DNA from: Gemmatimonadaceae bacterium
GTDB lineage: Bacteria > Gemmatimonadota > Gemmatimonadetes > Gemmatimonadales > Gemmatimonadaceae
Assembly: GCA_013697785.1 (NCBI GenBank)
Contig: JACCWE010000066.1
Coordinates: forward strand, 1 to 51,639
Reading direction: 5' to 3'
Length of the DNA: 51,639 nucleotides
Shown here: positions 7,746-16,377 of the stretch, one piece after another
Layout: each line of letters opens with the position of its first letter
Position numbering within the stretch: the first letter of the stretch is position 1
Program-made: the position numbers and the translations under genes
Notes under the pieces: generated by a model
The model's database searches: none
The model's input: only the letters and a program-made list of their open reading frames with translations
What the model was told of the DNA's origin: nothing

Positions 7746-9499
7746 TGCGACCGCGGAAGCGGAGGATTCGCCAGCGGCCGTCCAGCCGGGCCCATCGCAT
7801 CAGAGCGATGGAAGAGACGCAGTCCGATCAGCTCGAAGATCAGCTCGATGTGTCCGGCCATCGTCTTCACGATCTTCATCTTCGAGCGTCCGAGGATGCG
7901 CACCTCGAGCGTCGTCGGAAACTCGATGATCCCCGAGCCGCCGAGATCGAGCCGGCCGAGCAGCTCGGCCACCCCTATGAATCCCGCGCGCGACAGCGGC
8001 ACATCCGCGACGACGCTCCGGCGGTACACGCGAAAGCATGCGGTGTACGTCGCGAGCTGATGACGGAGCACCATCCCGTACATCTTCGAGAGCGTGCGCG
8101 AGAGGAAGAGTCTCCACTCCGGGACGTTCAGAACCTTCCCGGACTTGTGATATGGCGAGGCGGTGACCATGTCGACGCCAGGCGCCAGCAGCGCGACCAT
8201 CGGCCCGAGCTCGTGCGGATCGTAGGTGCAGTCGCAATCCATTGAGCACACGACTTCCGTTTCCGACGCGCGGATGCCGGTCATGATCGTCGCTGCGACT
8301 CCGCGATTCACCTCGTGTCTGATCAGGGTGCAGTTCGGGCGGCCGCCGAAGATCTTCTGCAGCGATGCCCAGGTGCCGTCGCTGCTGCCATCATCGACGA
8401 ACACGAAGTGCACCACGTGCTCCTTCGAGAGCTCGGCCTCCACGCCGGCGAGCGTGTTCGAGAGATATGGGAGAATCAGCTCCTCGTTGAAGCACGGGAT
8501 CACGATGCTGATCGGCACGCGAGAGCTGTCGTCGCGCGCGATCTCGATCGGGAGCTGCCGCAGCGAGAGCTCGTGCGCGGTCGCCGCTGCGGCGGCCGCT
8601 GCCGCGAGCACTTCCTCGGACGCAGGACGGCTCTCAATGCCGAGACGGTCGCTGATGCTCGTGAAGCGATACTGCTCGAAGTAATAGCGGAGCATCGTCG
8701 CCATGCGATCGAGGTTCCGATACTGGCGCACCTTCGCGTAGAAAGGCGCGGCGTCGATCTTCGGCTGATCCGGATCGAGCTCCCAGACGTGGAAGTACAT
8801 CACGAACGGGGCTTCGTAGCTACGGTCCCACTGGCGAACTGCGCGCTGCACGAGCGAGAACGGGAGCTGGCGGAAGTAGTTCGCGCCGGCGATCGGAATG
8901 TCGTGGCCGAGGACTCGCGCGGTGGAGACGGGGACCTCGAGCATCGTGTGCTCGCCGTGGTGATGCTGGTGCACGAAGCGGCGCCACGGCTCGTGCACGT
9001 ACTGCCTGAAGAGAGGCCGGATGCTCGAGTCGAACTTGTACCCTTCTTCGGCCAGCACGTCGAGTGCCCAGAGATCCTCGGGGCGGAGCCAGCGCTGCGC
9101 TACGCGATAGCCGTCGATCTGGCGGCCGCTCGCGCGCTCGAGCGCCTCGCGCGCGCGCACGGTGTCGTCGCGAAATTCGTCGCGGCTGAACTCGCGGATG
9201 CTGCGATGGAAGTAGCCCTTGCTCGCGATGTCGTGGCCGCGCGCGACGACCTCGCGGATGAGCTCCGGAACCGCGTCGGCGACCCAGCCGAGCGCGAAGA
9301 ACGTCGCCTTGAGCTTGTACTCGTCGAGCAGGTCGAGCGTGGTCTCCGTGTTGCGCGCGAGCCTGCTCTCGAAGCGATGCCAGCGCGCGCGAGGAATCAG
9401 GCGATTGAAAGTCGCGCCCTGATAATAATCCTCGATGGCCACCGTCAGGATATGACGGTGGTCGTCGCCCCCACTCAGGGGAAGCGGAGATCCGCTCAT
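7742..9499 (-). CDS. Fusion of a polysaccharide-deacetylase-like domain (degenerate) and a GT2 glycosyltransferase
   Basis: A 585-residue fusion. Residues 15-300 resemble the polysaccharide deacetylases of exosortase/PEP-CTERM EPS loci (NodB fold plus DUF3473 tail: PFVMYFHVWELDPDQPK). The usual VDVEDYF motif reads VAIEDYY, the metal-binding ASHGYxH reads ASKGYFH, and FRAPSFS reads YRVAQRW. The base Asp, one metal His and the motif-3 Pro are therefore gone. Residues 340-560 are a GT-A family 2 domain: ISIVIPCFNEE, FVDDGSSDGTW, VNRGVAATIMTGIR, CSMDCDCTYDP (the DxD-like region). The ATG at 9499 overlaps the upstream stop (ATGA); upstream codons in frame belong to the neighbour's region. The GT2 half looks active; the deacetylase half may be a binding module. 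Confidence 0.82.
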   Translation of the reverse strand: MSGSPLPLSGGDDHRHILTVAIEDYYQGATFNRLIPRARWHRFESRLARNTETTLDLLDEYKLKATFFALGWVADAVPELIREVVARGHDIASKGYFHRSIREFSRDEFRDDTVRAREALERASGRQIDGYRVAQRWLRPEDLWALDVLAEEGYKFDSSIRPLFRQYVHEPWRRFVHQHHHGEHTMLEVPVSTARVLGHDIPIAGANYFRQLPFSLVQRAVRQWDRSYEAPFVMYFHVWELDPDQPKIDAAPFYAKVRQYRNLDRMATMLRYYFEQYRFTSISDRLGIESRPASEEVLAAAAAAAATAHELSLRQLPIEIARDDSSRVPISIVIPCFNEELILPYLSNTLAGVEAELSKEHVVHFVFVDDGSSDGTWASLQKIFGGRPNCTLIRHEVNRGVAATIMTGIRASETEVVCSMDCDCTYDPHELGPMVALLAPGVDMVTASPYHKSGKVLNVPEWRLFLSRTLSKMYGMVLRHQLATYTACFRVYRRSVVADVPLSRAGFIGVAELLGRLDLGGSGIIEFPTTLEVRILGRSKMKIVKTMAGHIELIFELIGLRLFHRSDAMGPAGRPLANPPLPRSQ

Positions 9500-10377
9500 G
9501 GCTGGCGAAGCAGGTACGCGCACAGAAGGCCCCACAGCACGACAGTTATGGCAAGCGGCCGATCGCTCCACAGCGCATCCGTAGGCGACTCGCCTCGTCC
9601 CTGACGATCGACGAGAAACCAGTAGCGAAAAATGCCAAACAGCACGAACGGGATCGTAAACGCGAGCACCGGCCGCGTCGTGACCACGAACATGCAGTAG
9701 AAGACCATGGCGCAGACCGACGCCATCAACGCGAAGCGGTCGAGCAGCGGCACGGTGTACTGGCCGAGGACCGCTCGCGCGCCGTCGCCCTGCACCTCGA
9801 GCTCATCGCGGCGCTTGATGGCCGCGAGGTAAAGCGCGATCGCGAGCGTGGTCACGAGCATCCAGGACGACAGTGGCACGTCGATCACGACCGCGCCCGC
9901 ATAGACGCGGAGCACGAAGCCCGCGGCGACGCAGAAGATGTCGATCACGGGCATGTGCTTGAGCCACGTGGAGTAGAGCACGTTCAAAACGATATAGACG
10001 ATCAGCACGGCCACGAGCGGAATGCTCACGAACGAGGCCGCGAGCAGCAGCGCCGATAGCACAATCAGGAGCGCACGCGCGGCGGCAACCGACACCGCGC
10101 CACTGGCGAGCGGGCGTGAAAACCGCTTCGTCGGATGGATGGCGTCCTGATGCCGGTCGGCGAGATCGTTCAGGATATAGACGATCGACGCCGCCACGCA
10201 GAACAGCAGCATGCCGAAAAGCGCGTACAGGCGCGCGTTCTGCTGCGTGAAGAGCCCCGAGAAGATCAGCGGCGCCAGAACGAAGAGATTCTTAATCCAG
10301 TGCTTGGGACGTAGCAGGGCCACCACGGCAAGCGAGCCGGTACGCGGCGCGGCGGCCGCCGAGAGCTCAGGGGGCAT
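9496..10377 (-). CDS. UbiA-family prenyltransferase, decaprenyl-phosphate phosphoribosyltransferase-like
   Basis: The 293-residue integral membrane protein has about nine hydrophobic helices. LLRPKHWIKN at residue 23 and NDLADRHQDAIHPTKR followed by RPLASG near residues 70-92 form the Asp-rich site typical of the DPPR-synthase branch of UbiA. These enzymes move phosphoribose from PRPP to decaprenyl phosphate, the first step to decaprenylphosphoryl-arabinose. A second Asp-rich loop, KRRDELEVQGDGAR, lies near 190. The start overlaps the upstream gene by 11 bp and the stop overlaps the next ATG. It could feed a pentose-containing glycan, or a neighbouring GT-C enzyme that uses a lipid-linked sugar. 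The exact substrate is inference. Confidence 0.8.
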   Translation of the reverse strand: MPPELSAAAAPRTGSLAVVALLRPKHWIKNLFVLAPLIFSGLFTQQNARLYALFGMLLFCVAASIVYILNDLADRHQDAIHPTKRFSRPLASGAVSVAAARALLIVLSALLLAASFVSIPLVAVLIVYIVLNVLYSTWLKHMPVIDIFCVAAGFVLRVYAGAVVIDVPLSSWMLVTTLAIALYLAAIKRRDELEVQGDGARAVLGQYTVPLLDRFALMASVCAMVFYCMFVVTTRPVLAFTIPFVLFGIFRYWFLVDRQGRGESPTDALWSDRPLAITVVLWGLLCAYLLRQP

Positions 10378-11941
10378 GGGTCACCTCGCCCGGAGCAACG
10401 GAGCGGTAGAGATAGCGCGGATAGCCGTGATCGAAGCGGCGCGGAAGCGCGGTGAGCGATGCGAAGCGCTCCCCGTAGTCCTCGACGAGCGTATAGCTGC
10501 TCGCGAGCTCGCTCACCGGTGGCGCGAGCGTGGTGAGCGGGTGGTTAGTGAGCACGTATGCCGTGATTGCGGGATGACGAACGGGGTCGAGCATGCGCCG
10601 CGAGAGCGTGCTGTCGGCGGCGGTGCGATGCGGGCCTCGCATCATGTCGTCGAGCGCCACCCAGTGCGCAGTCGGATAGAGCTGCGGACCATCGACGAGC
10701 TCGCCGATTCCCGGTGCGTACACCTTTCCATCCATCGCGCGGATGGTGGCCTGCAGATCCGCATACGCCGCGCGCGATGACGCCGGCAGCCAGAAGGCGC
10801 GCGGATCGTGCACGAGCGGTGCGAAGGCGACGAGCGTGAGCACGAGCGCGGGACGCACCCCGTGCCAGAGCGGCACCCGCGTAGCGATCCGCGCGAGCTC
10901 GATCGTCCCGCAGACGATCGTGAATGTCGCGAGCGGGATGAAGACGTTGTACGAAGAGCCGGGATCGAGCGATCCCATGAACGCGGTGAGCGCGGCCGCC
11001 GCGAGCTCGAGATCGAGCAGCCCGATCTCGCGCGCCTTCACCGCGCGCCACAGGCCGGCGAGCGCGACCACCGCGAGGGCGGGATAGAACTCGGCCACGT
11101 AGAGCACGACGCGCGGAATCGTGTGCGCCCCGAACTGCGACCAACCGCTCGGCACGTGCCACGTGAACAGGTGAAAGCCCGGCCCGAGGACGTGTCCCGG
11201 CGCCCATACATACAACACGGGGCCGAGCAGGATCGCCAGCAGCCAGTACGGGATCGCGCGGACGATTCCCTCGCGCCAGGCGAGATAGACGAGCGCAGCG
11301 CCGAGGAAGATCGCGCCGTGCTGCTTGAACCAGAAGCCGGCGACGAGCACGAGCACGCCCACGAAGCGTGTGCCGCGCGACTCCCGGCTCACGAGATACG
11401 TGCCCCAGAGTGCGCAGCAGATGAGCCACGCGTCGGAGTGCGCGGTGTCGAGGTACGCATCCATTGCGGCGTACGATGCGCAGAACAGTCCCGCGGCGAT
11501 CGCTCCCCACCAGGCACTTTGCGCGCGCTCGCGCACGATGACGAAGATCGCCGCGATGCTGCCGAGCATGCCGAGCACCGACACCATGCGGAGCACCGGC
11601 ATCGTGTCGCCGAAGATGCGGAGAAAGGGCGCGGCGAGAATGTAGAAGAGCGCGTTGTATGCGAGCGGAACGAAGCGCGGCGTCGGCAGCGGATAAATGC
11701 TCTCGCCGGCCGCCGCGCGGCGTGCGTGCTGCATGACGACCCCTTCCATCAGATCGAGATGGAAGGGGAAGGGTACGTGATTCACCAGCAGAGCAACCAG
11801 CTCGAGCGCGCACGCGGCCGCGACGACTCCGACGAGCGCCGGGAGCAGGCGCACCAGACGTGCCTGCTCCGCCGCGAGGGCGACGAGGAGGGCGATCGCG
11901 ATTGCGATCGCCGCGTGCTCCAGCGCTCCGATCGGGCTCAC
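10367..11941 (-). CDS. GT-C-like polytopic membrane glycosyltransferase
   Basis: The 524-residue protein has about ten membrane helices and a soluble C-terminal domain of some 130 residues. The first extracytoplasmic loop contains HLDLMEGVVMQHARR near residues 63-77, an acidic D-x-x-E signature at the place where GT-C enzymes bind metal and polyprenyl-phosphate sugar. TAHSDAW near residue 165 is a second polar membrane-edge motif. I chose the GTG at 11941 because it overlaps the upstream stop as GTGA, like its neighbours; a longer in-frame start at 12031 would overlap that gene by 94 bp. Lying beside a DPPR-synthase-like gene, it may transfer the lipid-linked pentose or another lipid-linked sugar (inference). 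Confidence 0.72.
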   Translation of the reverse strand: MSPIGALEHAAIAIAIALLVALAAEQARLVRLLPALVGVVAAACALELVALLVNHVPFPFHLDLMEGVVMQHARRAAAGESIYPLPTPRFVPLAYNALFYILAAPFLRIFGDTMPVLRMVSVLGMLGSIAAIFVIVRERAQSAWWGAIAAGLFCASYAAMDAYLDTAHSDAWLICCALWGTYLVSRESRGTRFVGVLVLVAGFWFKQHGAIFLGAALVYLAWREGIVRAIPYWLLAILLGPVLYVWAPGHVLGPGFHLFTWHVPSGWSQFGAHTIPRVVLYVAEFYPALAVVALAGLWRAVKAREIGLLDLELAAAALTAFMGSLDPGSSYNVFIPLATFTIVCGTIELARIATRVPLWHGVRPALVLTLVAFAPLVHDPRAFWLPASSRAAYADLQATIRAMDGKVYAPGIGELVDGPQLYPTAHWVALDDMMRGPHRTAADSTLSRRMLDPVRHPAITAYVLTNHPLTTLAPPVSELASSYTLVEDYGERFASLTALPRRFDHGYPRYLYRSVAPGEVTHAP

Positions 11942-14625
11942 GTGCAGTGCGCACCGAGCAGGCCGAGCGAGTCGAGCGAGTGCTCGATCGCCCCCGCGGC
12001 TCGCTTGTGTCCGGCCGGCGTCCAGTGCCATGAGGCGGCGAAGTACGACGGTTCGCCCGTGTTCGCGCGCAGGCTCGCGGTGAGATCAATGGTGCGGATG
12101 CCGAGCGAGTCGGCGATCTGCTGAAGCGAGCGATACGGGCGGCCGAGGTCGTAGGCTGCTGTGTCGCGGATATTCTCATCGCGCGGGAAGTGGGGAAGGC
12201 GCGACGGATCCGTTACAGCGACGGCGCCGGGAACGAAGGCGACGACGAGCTGCGCGCCGCTGCTGTCGGCCGCGCGCTTCATCCCTCCGAGCGCGCCGGC
12301 GACGAGGCGGCGCGTGCGCGCGTCGTAGAGCGGGTTGTCGCCGGTGCGATAGTAATCGAGCTGCGCGAGGTCGTAGCGCCACGCGGCCGGTTGGCCGGTG
12401 AGCGACTCCTTCGCCGCGCGCGCCATGCGTCCCATGCGCGTCTTGATCTGCGAGCGGTCGCGAAGGCGGCGCGAGCCGGTGCGATTGCCGAGGTCGAGGC
12501 CGATGCTGTGGCGAAATTCAGCGGGCGCGATGCTGATGTCGCTCCACTCGTTGATGTAGAACTGCTCGACGACCACATCGGGGCGTAAGCGTGGGGCGAG
12601 CTCGGCCAGCTGCGCGCGCTCTTCGTTCGGCCCATAGCCGGTCACGCCGCCGTCGATGACCTGTACGGGGCGGGGAGCCATGCACTTCGCGAGGCTTTCG
12701 CCGAGCACGGAGGGATATGAGCGTTCGTAGTCGACGCCCTCCGGCATCGTGAACGCATCGCCGGTGACGAAGACGCGAAAGGTGTTCGGCGTCGCGCGCG
12801 CGAGCGGGATCTCGGGGCTGGTGAGGCCGAGCGAGTTGGTCTTCACCGTATAGTCGTAGTCGTTGTAGCGGAGATGCGTGACGCGATTGGGGATGAGTGC
12901 GAAGGTGCGCGTCGAGTCGTTCTGCAGGGCGGGGAGCTCGCCCCACACCGCGGTCTCGAGCGGCGCGATCGTGCGGAGCGCGAGCTCGCCCACGATCGCC
13001 GAGATGCACACGAGCGCCGCCGCGGCGAGCATGCGGAGCGGGATCGCCCACTCTTCGGCCTGCATCATGAGCACGATCCCCGCGCCCACGGCGCCAAGCG
13101 CGAGCGCGAAGCCGCCCGATGTGCCCGGAGCCACGAAGAGCTCGAGCGCGCCGCCGATCAGCGCCGTGAGCGCGACGAAGCGCTCGCCGTCCTTCGTCTC
13201 GCCGCGAAGGCTGTGGTAGAGCAGCGCGAGAGAGAGAAGCGCGGCGGCCATCACCCACGCGCCCGCGCGCGCGATCGGCTCGGTCGTCTCGTGCATGCCG
13301 ATGACAGCGATCGCAAGCGCCGCGACCACCGCCGAGAGCACGAACGCGAGAGTGCGGCGCGTATCGAGCGATATGCTCGAGACGCGCCACTTCGCCGCGC
13401 GATTGGTTGCGTCCTCGATCTTCGCGGCCGCGGGCACCGAGAGCCCGACGGCGCCGAGTGCCGCGGCGAGATGGAGGCTGCGCGCCTGACCGAACCATGC
13501 GGCAGTCCACTGGAGCGGCGGCTGGTGGAGCAGGAAGACCGCGTACGACCGCCTCCCGAGCCACTGCGCCGAGGAAGCGAGATGCGGCTCGGGGCGAAGC
13601 AGGGCCTGCCACACTGCCCAGAAGATTCCCGTCATGCCGAGGGTGACGAGCAGATTCGAGACGAGCGCGCCGGGGAGGGTGAACGACGCCAGCAGCCCGA
13701 GCGCGTAGCAGGGCACGGCCATCGCGAAGATCGCGAATGTCGATGGCGCCGCGGGCGCTGCGGGCGCTGCGGGCGCCGAGGGTGCAGTGTGCGCATCCGC
13801 GCGCTCGCGCCGCGACACGATCATCTGCGCGAGCACCATCCCCACCGCGAACTCCGCGAGCCGCGACGCGAAGAAGAGCCCCGTGAGCCACGCGTAGCGT
13901 CCGCGCGGAAGCGCGAGCCCAACGCCGCGCGCGGCCATCGTCAGCACGATCGCCGCGAGGAGAAAGTTCGCTGGCCCGAGCTTGCGGAGCGCGCGGAAGA
14001 GATACGGATACACGACGTACAGCTGCAGAATCAGCCAGACGAACCACCACGACGGCGAGATGTGGAAGAACGTCCCCGGCAGCGCACGGATTCCGGTGAG
14101 ACTGAGCATCGTGCGGAGCCCGGCGAAGCTGTCGAGATTCCCGGGCACGAAGAGCGCGCCCGCGAGCACGACGAAGTGCATCGCGATGTAGAGCGGAAAG
14201 AGTCTCACCAGCCTGCGCCGGTAGAACGCGCGCGCGCTGAGCGTGTCGGCCGGATTCGCGAGCGCCGAGAGCGTGAGTCCGACGCCGCTCGCGAGAATGA
14301 AGACACCGGGCGCGGCATCGCCGAGCCAGCCGGCGGCGCGTACGCTGCGAAGAAAGAGCGTCGTGCCCGGCGGTACCATGGTATGAAGCCGCACCGCGAG
14401 CGACGGCCACGAGTTCTCGGGATTGGTGAACCACGGCCCGGGCCCGAACTCCTCGACGACATGATTGAGCAGAATCGCGAGCAGCGCCAGCGCCTTCACG
14501 GGATCGAGCCAATCGACTCGGAGCGCGGGCTCAGACGCCGGTGCGACTCCCGCGCTGCGGGGCGGATGCGCCGGGGGCGAGTGGGCAGCGCCGGTGCCGG
14601 CGAGTTCCCCCATGGCGCGGCTCAT
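11938..14625 (-). CDS. Acyltransferase-3 membrane domain fused to an SGNH-like domain lacking the catalytic Ser
   Basis: An 895-residue protein. Residues 35-400 form an acyltransferase-3/OpgC-like unit: RVDWLDPVKALALLAILLNH starts it, followed by about ten membrane helices. Four further helices (430-570) lead to a C-terminal SGNH-hydrolase-like domain (600-890). Such fusions (OatA type) carry acyl groups across the membrane and place them on sugars. Block I reads VTGDAFTMPEG where GDSFTFG is expected, so the nucleophile Ser is Ala. The terminal DxH block reads SWHWTPAGH, which keeps His but loses Asp. Block III keeps its Asn (YINEWSD). The soluble domain may therefore bind rather than catalyse. 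The start lies 6 bp after the upstream gene; a second ATG at 14613 is possible. Confidence 0.8.
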   Translation of the reverse strand: MSRAMGELAGTGAAHSPPAHPPRSAGVAPASEPALRVDWLDPVKALALLAILLNHVVEEFGPGPWFTNPENSWPSLAVRLHTMVPPGTTLFLRSVRAAGWLGDAAPGVFILASGVGLTLSALANPADTLSARAFYRRRLVRLFPLYIAMHFVVLAGALFVPGNLDSFAGLRTMLSLTGIRALPGTFFHISPSWWFVWLILQLYVVYPYLFRALRKLGPANFLLAAIVLTMAARGVGLALPRGRYAWLTGLFFASRLAEFAVGMVLAQMIVSRRERADAHTAPSAPAAPAAPAAPSTFAIFAMAVPCYALGLLASFTLPGALVSNLLVTLGMTGIFWAVWQALLRPEPHLASSAQWLGRRSYAVFLLHQPPLQWTAAWFGQARSLHLAAALGAVGLSVPAAAKIEDATNRAAKWRVSSISLDTRRTLAFVLSAVVAALAIAVIGMHETTEPIARAGAWVMAAALLSLALLYHSLRGETKDGERFVALTALIGGALELFVAPGTSGGFALALGAVGAGIVLMMQAEEWAIPLRMLAAAALVCISAIVGELALRTIAPLETAVWGELPALQNDSTRTFALIPNRVTHLRYNDYDYTVKTNSLGLTSPEIPLARATPNTFRVFVTGDAFTMPEGVDYERSYPSVLGESLAKCMAPRPVQVIDGGVTGYGPNEERAQLAELAPRLRPDVVVEQFYINEWSDISIAPAEFRHSIGLDLGNRTGSRRLRDRSQIKTRMGRMARAAKESLTGQPAAWRYDLAQLDYYRTGDNPLYDARTRRLVAGALGGMKRAADSSGAQLVVAFVPGAVAVTDPSRLPHFPRDENIRDTAAYDLGRPYRSLQQIADSLGIRTIDLTASLRANTGEPSYFAASWHWTPAGHKRAAGAIEHSLDSLGLLGAHCT

Positions 14626-14631
14626 CGCCCG

Positions 14632-16341
14632 TTACGCGCGCCCCGTAGCGGCAAGGCGCGAAACGAATCCATCGACCACCGGCAGCGCGGCCACGACACC
14701 CGGCTGCGCGATGTCGCAGCCGGTGGTGCACGTCGCGGCGAGGCGGCGCACCTCGTCGAGCGTGGCGCGATTGAAGTCGTCAGTCGCGTAGCGCTCGTTG
14801 AGATAGTCAATGAGCCACCGCAGCTCGTTCGCGACGCCCATCTCCACTGCGCGGAAGCCCTTCACCGCGACGTCGACGAGTGCGTCGGACGGAGCTTTGT
14901 GACCGCGGCCGATTCCCGTGTATCTATCGGCCATCGCGCCGAGGGTATGGGGGTCGAAGAGGTTGCAGGCGTCGACGATCCCCACCGCAGGTGCGCTCTC
15001 GATCTCCGCGCGATGCTGCTGATAGAAGCCGTGGGCGGTGCACAGGAATATCACGTCGGCGTTCTTCAGCGCTGCGGCGAGATCCGTCGTGAAGCGCGAC
15101 GTCATCTTCGTCTTCGCGAGATTCTGATCGCGCTCGTGCACGTACGGGTCGTGCAGAATCACCTCGGCGCCGTGATCCACGAGATCCTGCGCGAGCACGA
15201 GCGTCGGCGAGTTGCGCGTGTCCTCGGAATCAAAGCGGTAGGCGACACCGAGCAGCGTCACGCGCTTGCCGTCGAGCGAGCCGAAGCGGCGCTCGGCCAG
15301 CGCCAGCGTGGCGGCCGGCGACTCATCGTTGATGTGGCGTGACTCGAGGATGAGACTCTTCGAGATGTCCTGGCCGGCCTCTATCGCGCGCCACCAGAGG
15401 AGAATGCCATCCTTGGGCAGGCAGTGTCCGCCCACGCCGACGGTCGGCACGAGCAGCGCGCCGGACGGCACGGCGCGCGGATCCGCGCTCGCGTCGTCGC
15501 CGCGCGCGACCTTGACGTTCACCTTGTCGCGCAGCCCGAAAAAGTCGATGTCGTGCGCGTCGCAGTAGCGCGCGACCTCGGCCGCGTACGCGATGCGCAC
15601 ATCGCGATACGCGTTCTCGAGCGTCTTCACGATCTCGGCCGTGAGGCTGTTGGTGCGATAGACCACGCCGCCGGTGACGATGCGCGCGTAGATGCGCGCG
15701 ATCAGCTCCGGCGTGCCAGGATGGAGACCGCCCGCGAGCTTGTCGGCGCGCGCGACGCGCTCGACCAGGCGCCCAGGCATCACGCGATTGGGCGAGTTGC
15801 CGAGGAGAATGTCGCGGCCATCCTGGAGCCCGTACTTCTCGAAGAGCGGACGCACGACGGTGAGCATCGATGACGGCGCGAGCGTCGACTCGAAGACGAC
15901 GACGGGAACGTTGCCGGCGGGCTTCTTCTGCAGCGCCTTGGCGATGCCGTCGAGCGCCTCGAAGAGCGGACCGTACTCCGGAGCGAAGCCGTTCTTGTCC
16001 GTCTGCGTGCAGATGAGGATCATGTCCGCATCGGACAGATCATCGTAGCTGTACGAGGCGGAGAGGAGCCCCTCTTCGACGGACTCGGCAACGATCGTGT
16101 CGAGCGCGGGCTCGACGCCGCCGATCGGTGACTTGCCGGAGTTGATCGCATCGACCTTCCAGCCGGACGTGGCCGAGTTGCGCTGGACAACGAGCACCTT
16201 GGCCGGCTCGGTTCCGCCTTCGCGGATGCGCGCATGCGCGAGGAGCGCCGCCATCGGCATCCCCACGATTCCGGGGCCGACGACGGCGATCTTCTTCACG
16301 TTCCAGTCGGTGATCTCGTTGCCCTTCCACGTCAACGGCAT
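14632..16341 (-). CDS. Nucleotide-sugar dehydrogenase (UDP-ManNAc/UDP-Glc dehydrogenase family)
   Basis: A 569-residue protein of the UDP-glucose/GDP-mannose dehydrogenase family, which oxidises the sugar C6 alcohol to a uronate with two NAD+. The Rossmann motif VVGPGIVGMPMA is at residues 20-31. The oxyanion segment FESTLAPSS is near 148, NSPNRVMPGR near 185, and the catalytic Cys lies in VGVGGHCLPKD near 308. The C-terminal UDP-binding domain includes LLGVAYRFDSEDTRNSP. It is 100-150 residues longer than typical WecC, with a C-terminal tail of unknown role. AAGGAGA sits 10 bases before the ATG, one of the clearest ribosome sites in the operon. A WecB-type epimerase in the facing operon makes UDP-ManNAc the most likely substrate (inference). 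Confidence 0.85.
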   Translation of the reverse strand: MPLTWKGNEITDWNVKKIAVVGPGIVGMPMAALLAHARIREGGTEPAKVLVVQRNSATSGWKVDAINSGKSPIGGVEPALDTIVAESVEEGLLSASYSYDDLSDADMILICTQTDKNGFAPEYGPLFEALDGIAKALQKKPAGNVPVVVFESTLAPSSMLTVVRPLFEKYGLQDGRDILLGNSPNRVMPGRLVERVARADKLAGGLHPGTPELIARIYARIVTGGVVYRTNSLTAEIVKTLENAYRDVRIAYAAEVARYCDAHDIDFFGLRDKVNVKVARGDDASADPRAVPSGALLVPTVGVGGHCLPKDGILLWWRAIEAGQDISKSLILESRHINDESPAATLALAERRFGSLDGKRVTLLGVAYRFDSEDTRNSPTLVLAQDLVDHGAEVILHDPYVHERDQNLAKTKMTSRFTTDLAAALKNADVIFLCTAHGFYQQHRAEIESAPAVGIVDACNLFDPHTLGAMADRYTGIGRGHKAPSDALVDVAVKGFRAVEMGVANELRWLIDYLNERYATDDFNRATLDEVRRLAATCTTGCDIAQPGVVAALPVVDGFVSRLAATGRA

Positions 16342-16377
16342 GCTAGTCGTTCTCCTTCGAATTGGATAAGAAAGCGA

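Noticed and set aside
12874-15342. Open frame of 822 residues on the plus strand
   Set aside because: Arg/Glu/His-rich translation opposite the acyltransferase and dehydrogenase genes; a GC-rich antisense frame.
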